Under the pieces are notes generated by a model. It worked only from the letters and a program-made list of their open reading frames with translations, was not told the DNA's origin and searched no databases. DNA of 64,000 nucleotides from Platerodrilus igneus (lineage: Eukaryota > Arthropoda > Insecta > Coleoptera > Lycidae), in NCBI GenBank assembly GCA_036346225.1, contig JARFIW010001104.1, forward strand, positions 6,412,001-6,476,000, given 5' to 3'. Each line of letters opens with the position of its first letter. Positions within the stretch are counted from its first letter, which is position 1. Positions 12,726 to 24,273 of the stretch are shown piece after piece. Both the position numbers and the translations under genes were made by a program.

Positions 12726-14239
12726 ACCCCAGTATAACTCCGTCGTTTCATTTAATTAATCTTCGCACCTTCCCTGCAACATATTATTTTGTTTTCAGTA
12801 TTTATCTTACATCGTTTAATTTTGTGGTGATTGTCGTAACTTTGGTTGCAATAACTCATTGAATTTTTATGATTGGTTTTAGCTGATGTTTTGAGTGGAT
12901 GCTTTTTTCTTTGGGCTCACATAGGAGACGCGGCCTATGCCATTGTAAGAAATAGTCCATATTCGCAGTTGCCAAAAACTAGGACTTTCTATTCCTCTGA
13001 ATTATTACAGTCGCCCACATTATTCTATATCATTACTTGTTTCTCCTTCTACTAAATCATCATAACATATAAACATTTTTTTCGTTGTTTTTTATTGAAC
13101 TTCGTGGTGAGGTGCTATCGCTTTTTATTGATACGTTATCGAATTCTCGGTTGTTTTTAGCATATTGGGACAGTGTGTCTGTATTTAACTGCTTATAATT
13201 AGACACTTTTGTGTGTTTATGGCGTTACTGTTTTTAAAAATTATCTTGAAACAGTTGGTTTTTTGTGTAAAGGTATCTGCAGGGATACTTTTAAGTTGTT
13301 GTTTCAACTCTTGTCTGATTTTCTTATCGTAGTGGATGCACTCGTTAGAAAGATGATTGTACTAGTTCTCATCAAGAGTCTAGTAATTCCTTAACTTATG
13401 ATGTATCTTAACTTGTCTGATTAATATAGCAGGTGGTCCTTCAGACCAACCTGTGTTTAATAGGGACAACTCTCTACCTTCTCTCGGATGCTTGTCCAAA
13501 AACTCTACTTTTTCTTATCCTGCCGTCTCCGTTTCTGCCTTATCTTTCATTCGGTAGACCTGTTCTTGTCCCGGAACACCCGTCTACCACATAAGAGTGA
13601 TTTTTCCCTCACTCCGGGCTACTGACCACATTGGCTGGTTGAGTAGTGCTTTTCTATCCACCTTTTCTGTCTCTTTAGCTCAATGCGAGCCCTTCCTCTA
13701 TTCTCTTCTACCTGAAAGTGTCTCTTATGCATTCCAAAATGCCCACCTCCCTCTTTCTACCTTTCCTATATCTGTATTGTCTTTTCATTTCCGTTAGTCA
13801 CCGTGTGGTTGCGCGGGGGGTTTTCACAGACACCCGGACCACGTCTCTGGGAATCTTTCGTGAGGTTATGCGGTGCCGCTGTCAACGCACATAGCCGCTA
13901 ACAGTGCTTGTATGTATGAGTGTGTGAATGTGTGAGTGTATGTAGAAATATGTATGAATATCTTACTGATATCACTTAACGCCGGGTGCAGGAATGCACC
14001 CAAATGCCTTTTCCGGTCCTTCGTACCGTTTTCATAAACGGGCCAGGGGGTACGAGCATTTTTCCCTATATAACGGCTCCAAGGAGCCACTCTATCGTGT
14101 ATCCTTGGGATGGGTGACGAAACGGTTTGGTGAGCTGGGGAATTCTACGCTATATCTTTAGTGTATGTAGTTGTAGCGTGCCTTAGCGTGCTGGGACGTT
14201 TCGGATCCATCTATTGTTATCTAGTTTTATCTAAATATC

Positions 14240-14410
14240 GTTATTTTTCCTATTATCTTTGATAATAACCTTATCTTAATATCGCTATCTTACCTATTAT
14301 CTTTGATAATAGTTTTATCTTAATACCGTTATCTTACCTATTATCTTTTATAATAACTTTATCTTAATATCGTTACCTTACCTATTATCTTTGATAATAA
14401 CTTGACATTT
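14240..14410. repeat. GATA-rich tandem repeat, about three 57-bp copies
   Basis: The unit contains CCTATTATCTTTGATAATA followed by TTATCTTAATATCG and repeats about three times with small changes. Each unit carries several WGATAR sites on both strands (TTATC, TGATAA, AGATAG). Sites this dense just ahead of the 3' LTR could bind GATA factors, but function is inferred only from motif density. Confidence 0.8.
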
Positions 14411-15032
14411 TGCCTTATCTTTTTTATCTTCCTAACGTTTGGTATTTACGATCAGACGTAGGAATTATTTTTCAAATATTGAGTGAAGAAGCTAACCTGA
14501 TGGTAGCCATGTAAATTGTTAGGTTAGTAATGTAAGGAATTAGTAAGATGGTACTGTGGGTAAATTTGTTGATTCACAACCATGTCATAAACAAGTTTTG
14601 ATGTGTATTGTTTATTAAACCAAAGTAACAGTACCTAAAAATTTGCTAAAGTGCATAGTAACTTGCTCTTTTCAACATTTTGAAATTTGGGCATTTTCTT
14701 GCCAAAGAAGAAACAGTCTTGTCGCATTTATTCTAGTTTTTGTAGTGTTTCATGCTCCCCGACAAACTTGTGCTGTCGATTATAACTGCGCCACATTAAG
14801 GACTCGTGTGTGCACTGTAAATGTAGTTCAAAAACAATGGGGCTACACATTCCGTTTCCTAGTAATCCGGAAGACGTGTTATCGGTTGGAAAAAACCAGG
14901 TGGCGCCTAAAATAAACATTTTCTAGAATTTAAGTTAGGGTATATGTAGGTTAGTTAGAATCTAGATTTTAAGCTTTTACCGTGCTAACAGTCATTTTTT
15001 TTAAGTTTTTTATTTTATGGCTTTGTCGCGAT

Positions 15033-15647
15033 TGCTACATGCCAAAACTGGCATTGTAAATTTCTAATTTGTAAGTAAATTTGCGCCAATATTTTAAAAG
15101 ACTTGTGCGTGCATTTCCGTCACTTTAGATAGTTGCGTCGGCGCCCGAGAATGCGCAGTTGCGGAGTGGGGAAGTAAGTGGTGGTTTCCGTCACGTGAAG
15201 GACTAGTTAACGAAACGTCAAAAAGTGAGGTTGATCTGTGTACCTTTGTCTTGTCTTCTCTTTCAGATAATGTAGGTTTCCTGTCTCGTACCTGTTATCG
15301 TTCCTCCTACCTGTATCCTTTACCGTACCGCTACACAGGAAGAGAGAAGACATTAATCTGATTTCGACGGGGGCAAATGCCGAACCACGACCAACAACAC
15401 TCAACCAACGCCGAGAGCCTGACGCCAGAATAGCTGCAATGCCGTGACGAGATCTACATTTTACGTGAGTAACTTTTATCTTTTTTTTTTGTATGTGATA
15501 ATAATTTGTGGCATAATAATGACGTAATACCGTATTGCGCAATATTACGTACGGGTTTATTATGTTACCAACTGTCGTAGTGGCTCTTATCAATTACGCC
15601 GGGACTTTAACAGTATACCTTTGAATAAGAACACTTAGAGTATAATA
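15033..15647 (+). repeat. 3' LTR of the Ty3/Gypsy element
   Basis: It begins TGCTACATGCC, repeats the 5' remnant, and runs 615 bp to ...TATAATA just before the AGCA target duplication. The end is TA rather than the usual CA, probably through mutation. Confidence 0.8.
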
Positions 15648-15816
15648 AGCATTGGTAAGTTATTCCTTATAAACATATAACAAAACAGCAGTCGTAAAAC
15701 TTTTACGTAAGTTGACCTAGGTCCGGCATTTAAAAATCACTATCACCTCCTAAATTTAATGAGATAAAACTAATGCCATCCTGTATATTTGAATGCTGAA
15801 TTAAAAATTATTTAAA

Positions 15817-15847
15817 GTTAGGTTAGTTAGTTAGTTAGGTTAGGTTA
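15817..15847. repeat. short TTAGG/TTAGT-rich patch
   Basis: A run of TTAGGTTAGTTAGTTAGTTAGGTT type resembles the arthropod telomere motif TTAGG in part. It is only about 30 bp and absent from copies B and C, so it is a local simple repeat and not a telomere. Confidence 0.6.
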
Positions 15848-16417
15848 TAAGACTCAGACGCCATTTTTAAAAGTGAAAATATTTAAGGCAGAGTATTTTA
15901 AACTAAATTCGAAAAACAAATGTTAATTGGACTGGTTATCGTAGAAATTCAAATTATTATTATTATGTTTGGCACTCCATTAACCAATTTAATTGAACCT
16001 ACATGAAAAGTCGAGCAAAATCACAATCTAACTATTAAAGATATCAACTGTACAGTGAATTAATTTGTAACGGGAGAACTTTTGCTAATTACTGTATGTA
16101 TCAATCTTACACAACTTTCACGATTTCTTAGGGCTAATCTTTCAGCTTGAGTACGACTTTCCTGATTACAAAAGATGAAAAAGAATTTAAGAAATGCTAT
16201 ACTAAGAAACTTCTTTCATCGAAATGCGCTTGTTGATAATAAGTTTTCCAAAAATAAATTTCGATATCATCATACAAATTTAGATACTGCTGAAAGTAAA
16301 GCTTTCCTTCAATATTAAGCTAAGCAGAAAGCTCTATTCATATACTTGTATCCTCTTAAGTTTGATCCTTCCGTTTTGTTATAGAACGAAGCGTTTGAAA
16401 ACTGCTTATTTCAATTT

Positions 16418-19400
16418 CCTTAGACCTTTGAAGAATTTGTTACAAACTCTTAATTCGGCGCGTTTTACGCTCAGTGGTCGCAAGGATATTCACCCGGTTA
16501 ACTAAATATAAAGAAGTAAACGGAAGTGAAATGGGATCATTGAATATACGAAATATATCGCTACAGTCGTCATGGAAGTATTCCTTAGTAGAAACTCCCT
16601 TACTTGACATACGATAGTTTTGCCGTTTATCCCTCTTAGTATTCTGTTCGTGATTCAGTTGGAAATTTTACCAGTTTCATATTCGTCGCTATAACTTTTA
16701 TAATATGTCCTGTCGCAAATGCTCTTGATTTACCATATTCACCTGCTGCAGATATCCTGCTAAACTTTTACCTTCTAATCTTGTTTCGCTGATATACTGA
16801 AGAGTCTCCAGTGCGATCTCAGGTGTCAGCAACTGTATCACTTTCCATTGTGTTAAATTTTGTTCTTACTGAATCAATTGGACAACTTCTTGCAGAAGTA
16901 CAGGAACGATAAGTACTTATTTGATTATCCATAATAAAATCAATCTCATTAAAATGTTGATTTGATTACTAGTAGAAGTGTTTGCAGATTTTAATGCTTT
17001 AATGCTCCTTTAAAATGTTATGCGTGTTGTAAACATCCTTAGACCTTTAAAAATTTTTACAAACTCTTAATTCGGCGAGTTTTACATTCAGTGGTCCCAA
17101 ACATATTCTCCCAGTTAACTAAATATAAAGAAGTAAACGGAAGTAAAATGGGATCATTGAATATACGAAATATATCTCTATACTCCTGAAGCTTTATGCC
17201 TCTTAGTATTCTATTCGTGATTCGATTGGAAATTTTACCAGTTTCATATTCCTTGCTATAACCTATATAATATTTCGTTGTTATAACTTATATAATATGA
17301 CCTGTTGCAAGAATGCTCTTGATATACCATATCCACCTGCTGCAGATATCCTGCTAAACTTTTACCTTCTAATCCTCTTTTGCTGATATACTGAAGAGTC
17401 TCAGTGCGATCTCAGGTGTCAGCAACTGTATCACTTTCCATTGTGTTAAATTTTGTTCTTACTGAATCAATTGGACAACTTCTTGCAGAAGTACAAGAGC
17501 GATAAGTACTTATTTGATTATCCATAATAAAAATCAATCTCATTAAAATGTTGATTTGATTACTAGTAGAAGTGTTTGCAGATTTTAATGCTTTAATGCT
17601 CCTTTAAAAATGTTATGCGTGTTGTAAACATCCTTAGACCTTTAAAAAAATTTTTACAAACTCTTAATTCGGCGAGTTTTACATTCAGTGGTCCCAAACA
17701 TATTCTCCCAGTTAACTAAATATAAAGAAGTAAACGGAAGTAAAATGGGATCATTGAATATACGAAATATATCTCTATACTCCTGAAGCTTTATGCCTCT
17801 TAGTATTCTATTCGTGATTCGATTGGAAATTTTACCAGTTTCATATTCCTTGCTATAACCTATATAATATTTCGTTGTTATAACTTATATAATATGACCT
17901 GTTGCAAGAATGCTCTTGATATACCATATCCACCTGCTGCAGATATCCTGCTAAACTTTTACCTTCTAATCCTCTTTTGCTGATATACTGAAGAGTCTCC
18001 AGTGCGATCTCAGGTGTCAGCAACTGTATCACTTTCCATTGTGTTAAATTTTGTTCTTACTGAATCAATTGGACAACTTCTTGCAGAAGTACAAGAGCGA
18101 TAAGTACTTATTTGATTATCCATAATAAAATCAATCTCATTAAAATGTTGATTTGATTACTAGTAGAAGTGTTTGCAGATTTTAATGCTTTAATGCTCCT
18201 TTAAAAATGTTATGCGTGTTGTAAACATCCTTAGACCTTTAAAAAAATTTTTACAAACTCTTAATTCGGCGAGTTTTACATTCAGTGGTCCCAAACATAT
18301 TCTCCCAGTTAACTAAATATAAAGAAGTAAACGGAAGTAAAATGGGATCATTGAATATACGAAATATATCTCTATACTCCTGAAGCTTTATGCCTCTTAG
18401 TATTCTATTCGTGATTCGATTGGAAATTTTACCAGTTTCATATTCCTTGCTATAACCTATATAATATTTCGTTGTTATAACTTATATAATATGACCTGTT
18501 GCAAGAATGCTCTTGATATACCATATCCACCTGCTGCAGATATCCTGCTAAACTTTTACCTTCTAATCCTCTTTTGCTGATATACTGAAGAGTCTCCAGT
18601 GCGATCTCAGGTGTCAGCAACTGTATCACTTTCCATTGTGTTAAATTTTGTTCTTACTGAATCAATTGGACAACTTCTTGCAGAAGTACAAGAGCGATAA
18701 GTACTTATTTGATTATCCATAATAAAAATCAATCTCATTAAAATGTTGATTTGATTACTAGTAGAAGTGTTTGCAGATTTTAATGCTTTAATGCTCCTTT
18801 AAAATGTTATGCGTGTTGTAAACATCCTTAGACCTTTAAAAAAATTTTTACAAACTCTTAATTCGGCGAGTTTTACATTCAGTGGTCCCAAACATATTCT
18901 CCCAGTTAACTAAATATAAAGAAGTAAACGGAAGTAAAATGGGATCATTGAATATACGAAATATATCTCTATACTCCTGAAGCTTTATGCCTCTTAGTAT
19001 TCTATTCGTGATTCGATTGGAAATTTTACCAGTTTCATATTCCTTGCTATAACCTATATAATATTTCGTTGTTATAACTTATATAATATGACCTGTTGCA
19101 AGAATGCTCTTGATATACCATATCCACCTGCTGCAGATATCCTGCTAAACTTTTACCTTCTAATCCTCTTTTGCTGATATATTGAAGAGTCTTCAGTGCG
19201 ATCTGAGGTGTCAGCAACTGTATTACTTTCCATTGTGTTAAATTTTGTTCTTACTGAATCGATTGGACAACTTTTTGCTGAAGTACAGGAGGTATAGGTA
19301 CTTATTCTATTATCTATAATATTATTAAAAATTAATCACAATAGATTGTTGATTTAAATTGTGATTTGATAACTAGTTGAAGTGTTTGCAGATTTTAATG

Positions 19401-19435
19401 TTTTAATATTCATTTGAAAATGTTGAGTGTCTTTT
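16418..19435. repeat. 597-bp tandem satellite, five copies
   Basis: The landmark GGGATCATTGAATATACG occurs at 16533, 17150, 17747, 18344 and 18941, giving spacings of 617, 597, 597 and 597. The inner units are nearly identical, with one-base indels in A-runs, while the first and the last half-unit are diverged. This fits recent homogenisation by unequal crossing-over. There is no open frame or RNA gene in the unit. Confidence 0.97.
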
Positions 19436-19444
19436 AATGGTTAT

Positions 19445-21872
19445 TATAATTCATCAACATCATTAGCTCTTCAATTCTAGAACTGGTTGGACGCGTACCT
19501 CCATTGTATACAAATTTTGAGCTAACCTGTACATTTTATTGAAATTCTCACAGCCTACATCTTTCACTTGTGCAATAATCTTATCTTAGTGTACTTCTAC
19601 CACCCCTTTTTTTCTTTCTTTGTTTCTAATATATGCCGCGCTATTTCCTCATGTTTTGTATGCGTCATATCATTCTATCTCTCCTATGTTTCACTGCTTT
19701 CCGTATATTTTTTTACCTACTATTTCTAGTGTCATTTTGTTCTTAACATTGTCTGTCCATGATATCTACATCATACATCAGTAACTCTACATTTCAACGG
19801 CTTCTACATTTTTCGTGTTCGTTTCTCCTACTGTCCACATTTCACAACCGTACAGTGCTGTGCTCGTCACATATGCGTTATTTGGCAGAAATCTTTAACT
19901 TCTTGAAAGTTCTCGTTTCCTAGTTGTATCCTAGTTTTTGATTTATTTCCCCCTTCTTTACATACTACTAACTTTAGTTTTATTTTTGTTAATTTTCATA
20001 CTGTCTCTCTGTTAGAACTCTTTCCATTTTCATTTAAAGCTGTTTCTAACTCCTATTCGATAGATGCTAATACCGCTATATCATCGGCAAATCTTGCATA
20101 TCAACCGTTTGTCTCTGCGTAATACTTCCAAATGTCTTTTTGCATTCGACAGTATTAATTGCCTCTCTGCCGTACAAGTTAAGAATTAGCAGAGATAGGG
20201 CACATCCGTGTCTCGGCCCTTATCTAGTATTTATTTCTCTACATTCCTGCTCTAACTCTGTCGTTTGTTCGTTGCATAAGCTATGTACTATTTGTCTATC
20301 CCTATAACTCATTCTAATCTTTTTAAGAATTTCAAGCATTATTTACCATTTTACACTGTCGAATGCTTTTTCCAAATCTACAAACCCTATTTTCCTTTTT
20401 TCTAGTATTTTCTAAATTATCACCATTAAAGCTAAAATCGCATATCGCGTTCCCCTGTTTCGCCTCAACCTGAATTGATCTTCTCTTAGTATTCCTTCAT
20501 TTTGGTTTTTCATTAGTCTGGATATAATTCTAGTTAATATTTTTGACACGTGTGCTGTCTAACTTATTGCTCGAAAATTTTAACATCTATCTGCACCTTT
20601 CATTTTTGGTATAGTAACTCTGATATTACGTTTGAAATCTTTGGGTATCTTGCCTGTCTTATACATGTAATTACAAGTTGGAAGAAATCTTCTATTACAG
20701 CTTGTCCAACGGTTTTTAGAGTTTCTGCTTGCACCTCATTATACACGGTGCCTTGTTATTTTTCAAGCTCTTTAACGCTAATTCAAACTCATCTCTAAGT
20801 ATAGGATTTCCCAAGCCATGCTTTTCAATGTCTGAATCCTGTTCTAGTGCTTTTAGTTTCTGTTCTGCATACAAATTCCCTCATGCCATCTTAACATCTT
20901 CGCTACAGTTTCATTAATGATGTTTTCTCCCGCGCCCCTTATATTTTTTTATATAGGGTGCAATATTTCTAAAATTCATTCTAATTAGTTTGTACGCTTC
21001 GTCTGTCTTTTCCATCTTTGCACTTTTCATTAATCGATTGTTCTTTAGCTTTTCTGCACTCGTGAATAATATCCTATTCTACGGCTTTGTATTTTGTTTT
21101 TTTGCTTTGTCTGGTCTGTTTCTGTATTGTCGCCTTTCTTCTATTAAATTCAGAATATCTTTTGTTACCCATGGTTTTATACTTTCTATTTGTTTACACC
21201 ACATAATATCTCTGAAGACCATTTTTCTTAACCTTCTTTGGGAATTAAACCACTCATAGTTTCAAAATCATCTTTATTTACGTTTCGATCCATGACCTAG
21301 GATTGTTGTCAAAATAATAAAAATTTCAAGTTTGACATTTATGACATAAACTGAAGGTGACTTTGATTTATTGATGTTCGATATATTTGGTTTGAGTACA
21401 TTAGGCGAAAATTTTAAAGTTTAAAAGAATGATTGTCTTCAATTTGTGTTGCGTCCTTGGAATGACTCTTTAGGTAGTCACAGCTAATTAATTTTTATTG
21501 GTAATTTCAAATAAATTCAATAATTTGAAGATTGGAAAACATTTTTTAACATATTTCTATTTATACGGTTGAGGGGATGGTTATTAAAGAAGTGTGCGAT
21601 TACGTTACCGTACGGTTTAAGTAGCCGTTTTTTATATTTATCTTGAGGGAGAAAACTATCTTATTACTGATATTTAGTGGATGTGAAGAGGGTTAAGTAG
21701 TTAAATGTTAAACAAACCACAACAAACATACAGAGAGTATTTACTCTAAACACCATGTCTAAGCTGAATTTAATGTTATGCCATGCTGTTTCTACGTCGT
21801 TAGTATTATAAATATTCTCTGTCTTTCAGGGACTCGTTTGACTTTTTCTAAAATCCTTTGTGAATATCTATA
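19445..21872 (-). pseudogene. RTE-like LINE fragment in copy A, 5'-truncated and interrupted
   Basis: The sequence matches, on the minus strand, the longer LINE at 44752-49310. The 3' end (plus strand TTCATCAACATCATTAGCTC) carries the same ATGATG-type tail, followed upstream by the C-terminal domain and the RT motif FADD near 20090. The match breaks near 21255 and resumes at about 21745-21872, so roughly 0.5 kb was inserted. Stops and indels abolish coding. The same truncated copy is in unit B, which places the insertion before the A/B duplication. Confidence 0.85.
21255..21745. mobile_element. insertion of about 0.5 kb inside the LINE, family unknown
   Basis: This interval has no counterpart in the related LINE near 48060, although both sides align with it. 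The same insertion is in copy B (about 29260-29735). No terminal motif or coding capacity was recognised. Confidence 0.5.
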
Positions 21873-21874
21873 TA

Positions 21875-21987
21875 CATACCCCAGGACGTAAGGGATTTAC
21901 GGTGCCTCGACATTTTGCAGCGCCCTCGCTTGGCTCGGGCTGCAAACCGTCTCATAGCCGTCACCCCTACTTACGTCCCTTAGTATG
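21875..21987. mobile_element. 113-bp MITE with TA target duplication, copy A
   Basis: The ends CATACCCCAGGACGTAAG and, on the opposite strand, CATACTAAGGGACGTAAG form terminal inverted repeats of about 18 bp, flanked by TA on each side. The core is GC-rich compared with its surroundings. The TA duplication fits the Tc1/mariner class, but the parent element is unknown. Confidence 0.75.
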
Positions 21988-22189
21988 TAATATACTATTA
22001 TATTTACAAAAGTGATACATCATATATAGTCTTAATATTGTTAGAAAGGTTCATCCATTAATGAAGGAGAAGCAATTTTAATAGATTGAGCGTTTTAAAA
22101 CAGAACCTTGGAAAGAAGCATATTGGAACGCAAATGTTTTACTGTTTTACTGTAGTTGTACACAACATTGTCCTTGTAAAAAGAACGAG

Positions 22190-22320
22190 AGAGGGCGGGG
22201 CGTGGAAGGGAAAGGAGGAGAGAGAGAGAGAGAAAGACAGAGAGAAAAAGAGAGACAGAGAGAGAGAGAGAAAGAGAGAGACAGAGAGAGAGAGAGCGAG
22301 GTAGACAGAGAGAAGGAAAT
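22190..22320. repeat. (GA)n purine tract, copy A
   Basis: About 120 bp of GAGAGA with scattered A and C interruptions. All three longer open frames over it are low-complexity and not genes. Equivalent, shorter tracts occur in B (30178-30260) and C (37515-37570). Confidence 0.9.
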
Positions 22321-24273
22321 TGAGCTGGGCAAGTTGTAGCCACAAAAAAATCGAACAGGATTTGAGAACAACTGTACTTGGATTAATACTTACAAATTCA
22401 AACACTGTGTAGCAAAGAAACAGAACCTACAACTTCGGATGAATGGCTTTATGACTAGAACTTGTGATACCCAAATAGATTGTTAAACCTGCATGATAAT
22501 TAAAATCGATATATGACATACTCAAATTGCATAACTGCGCAGATAACGAAAAGTTTGTGTATAGGTCTCAAGTTAAAAGTTAACCTTGCTAAACTCATTC
22601 TGATTCTAAAACAACGGGCAAGGCCAATCGATAGATAAAATTTACAAACGTTGGCAATTTAATAATAGAGAAGTCATGTATCTAAAAAGGTAGCTGTCAG
22701 ACACATATTATTCAAACTAGTGAGGGTAATAAATTAAAGAAATAAACACTATGACAGACTTTATTGCCTGTTAGCTTGCCAAACTAACCTAAGAAGTTAC
22801 ACGGCTTGTTTATCGACATCCTTTAAACGTAAAGGACTTTTATCGTTCAAACACAAAGTTTGAAGGTCTGATCATAACTTCTGCAGAACCACACTCCCAT
22901 GATAGAATAAACACAAGCAGACTAGATAAAAAGCTTTATTATGTAGAGCCGTAGATCTTCAAATACTAGGCATTTTAATGATCAATTCGAAAAAGCTAAT
23001 CCTTTATAGGAGTTCCAAGGCCGTCAGACATGGGTAATTAAATGTAATCACATTCATATGATTGCAGGATTGCTTTGAGACATTTAACCATATAGTTTGT
23101 ATACAGGGTGGCGTTAGTTATATGTCATTAATTTAAAAGGAGCGTTGAGACCGATAAGACAAACAAAAATTGTTAATAAATCTGTAGTCTGAAACGAATG
23201 GTTAAGCCACAAACGGACACACAAAAACCTATCATAAATGTTTTAAAACCACTGCAATGTTAAATAGGTCACGAATAAAATATACAATTACATAATCTTT
23301 TAGAGTCGATCAACCAAGTTGTGACCTTATACAAACTTAAATTAATGAAATAGAGTGCATTTTAGCTGCCAAACGAAATAACCCAATGCACTTTAACTGC
23401 TACTAAAATATGTTTTAATTTTTTTTTAAACATTCGGATGATCTAATGGTAATCACAACCAAAATACAATTTCATTATGCTGATTTGAGCGACTGCATTG
23501 GGTTTCTGATCTCGTTATCTTGAATTTCTTGCAGTTGAGCTTTGTAAAGCTTTTATACGATAACCTACTTTAAGTTGACTTTGTTTTTTCATTGAAATAG
23601 TTCATAACGCGAGTTAAATGATTCGACGGTATTTCTCCTGTTCAATTTTGTAACTTGTGTTCCACTACCTGCTTATGTAAAACACTTAAACGCCGGTTGT
23701 GATTTAATTGTAACTGATTCTAGATAATTAGAGATATTGTGTCGCGTAGTAGTTTCGTGAATTGTAATTTGAAATTGCGATGGCCGAGAGATACATACCA
23801 CAAACTTGCCGATATGCATTTATGATTCAGAATAACACTAGCATTGGTAAATTATTCCTTATAAACATATAACAAAACAGCAGTCCTAAAACTTTTGCTT
23901 AAGTTGACCAAGGTCCGGCATTTAAAAATCACTATCACCTAAATTTAATGACATAAAGCTAATGTCCCCTGTATATTTGAATGCAGAATCAGAAATAATT
24001 TAAAATTAAGAATTTTATGAGACACAAACGCCATTTTTAAAAGTGAATAAATATTTAAGGTAGAGTATTTTAAACTAAATTCGAAAAGCAAATGTTAATT
24101 GGAATCATTATCGTTAAATTAAAATTATTATATGGTTCGCACTCCATTGCCCAATTTAGTTGAACCTACATGAGCAGTCTGGCAAAATCACAATCTAGCT
24201 ATTAAAGGTGTCAACTGTGTGGTGAATTAATTTGTAACAGAAGAACTTTTGCTAATTACTGTACGTATCGATT

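Larger units (their letters stand above)
12476..15032 (+). other. 3' non-coding region of the Ty3/Gypsy element
   Basis: There is no env-like frame. It contains a direct repeat at 12603-12725, a GC-richer block near 13800-14130 with a TATATAA at 14067-14073, and the GATA-rich repeat at 14240-14410. Its unusual length for the 3' region of a Gypsy element suggests further nested or captured sequence that I cannot resolve. Confidence 0.5.
9431..15651 (+). mobile_element. degenerate Ty3/Gypsy LTR retrotransposon in the 8-kb unit
   Basis: The element lies between AGCA at 9431-9434 and AGCA at 15648-15651. In copies B and C the empty site reads CTAGCATTGGTAA, so AGCA is a 4-bp target duplication. 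The order is a truncated 5' LTR, pol (protease C-terminus, RT, RNase H, integrase), a 2.5-kb non-coding 3' region and a 3' LTR. The 5' LTR keeps only about 80 bp, and the primer binding site, gag and the protease active site are missing, so one deletion removed the front. Many in-frame stops show it is old. Confidence 0.85.
15648..23837. repeat. 8-kb tandem unit, copy A (8.19 kb)
   Basis: It starts AGCATTGGTAAGTTATTCC, a landmark repeated at 23838 and 31758. Order: about 0.8 kb of common sequence, five 597-bp sub-repeats (16.4-19.4 kb), a LINE fragment with an internal insertion, a MITE, a (GA)n tract, then 1.5 kb of common sequence ending CTAGC. No host gene is visible. A and B share the LINE and MITE insertions at identical positions and so descend from one duplication. 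Confidence 0.9.

Noticed and set aside
14067..14073. TATA box of a Ty3/Gypsy promoter
   Set aside because: TATATAA is common in AT-rich DNA and this one lies about 1 kb outside the 3' LTR. There is no initiator or downstream gene to support it.
13866..14090. Minus-strand frame in the Gypsy 3' region
   Set aside because: It spans a GC-richer block by chance and has no domain, coding context or start signal.
15817..15847. Interstitial telomere (TTAGG)n
   Set aside because: It is only about 30 bp, mixed with TTAGT, and absent from sister copies.
16418..19435. CRISPR-like repeated units
   Set aside because: The units are 597 bp and contiguous with no short repeat/unique spacer alternation. This is a satellite, and the genome is eukaryotic.
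20550..21259. Plus-strand frames over the LINE copies (also 28309-29278, 46427-48633)
   Set aside because: These are antisense shadows of the minus-strand reverse transcriptase gene.
22086..22405. Open frames rich in R/E or S/L over the (GA)n tract (also 30047-30351)
   Set aside because: These are low-complexity translation of a dinucleotide repeat, open in many frames at once.
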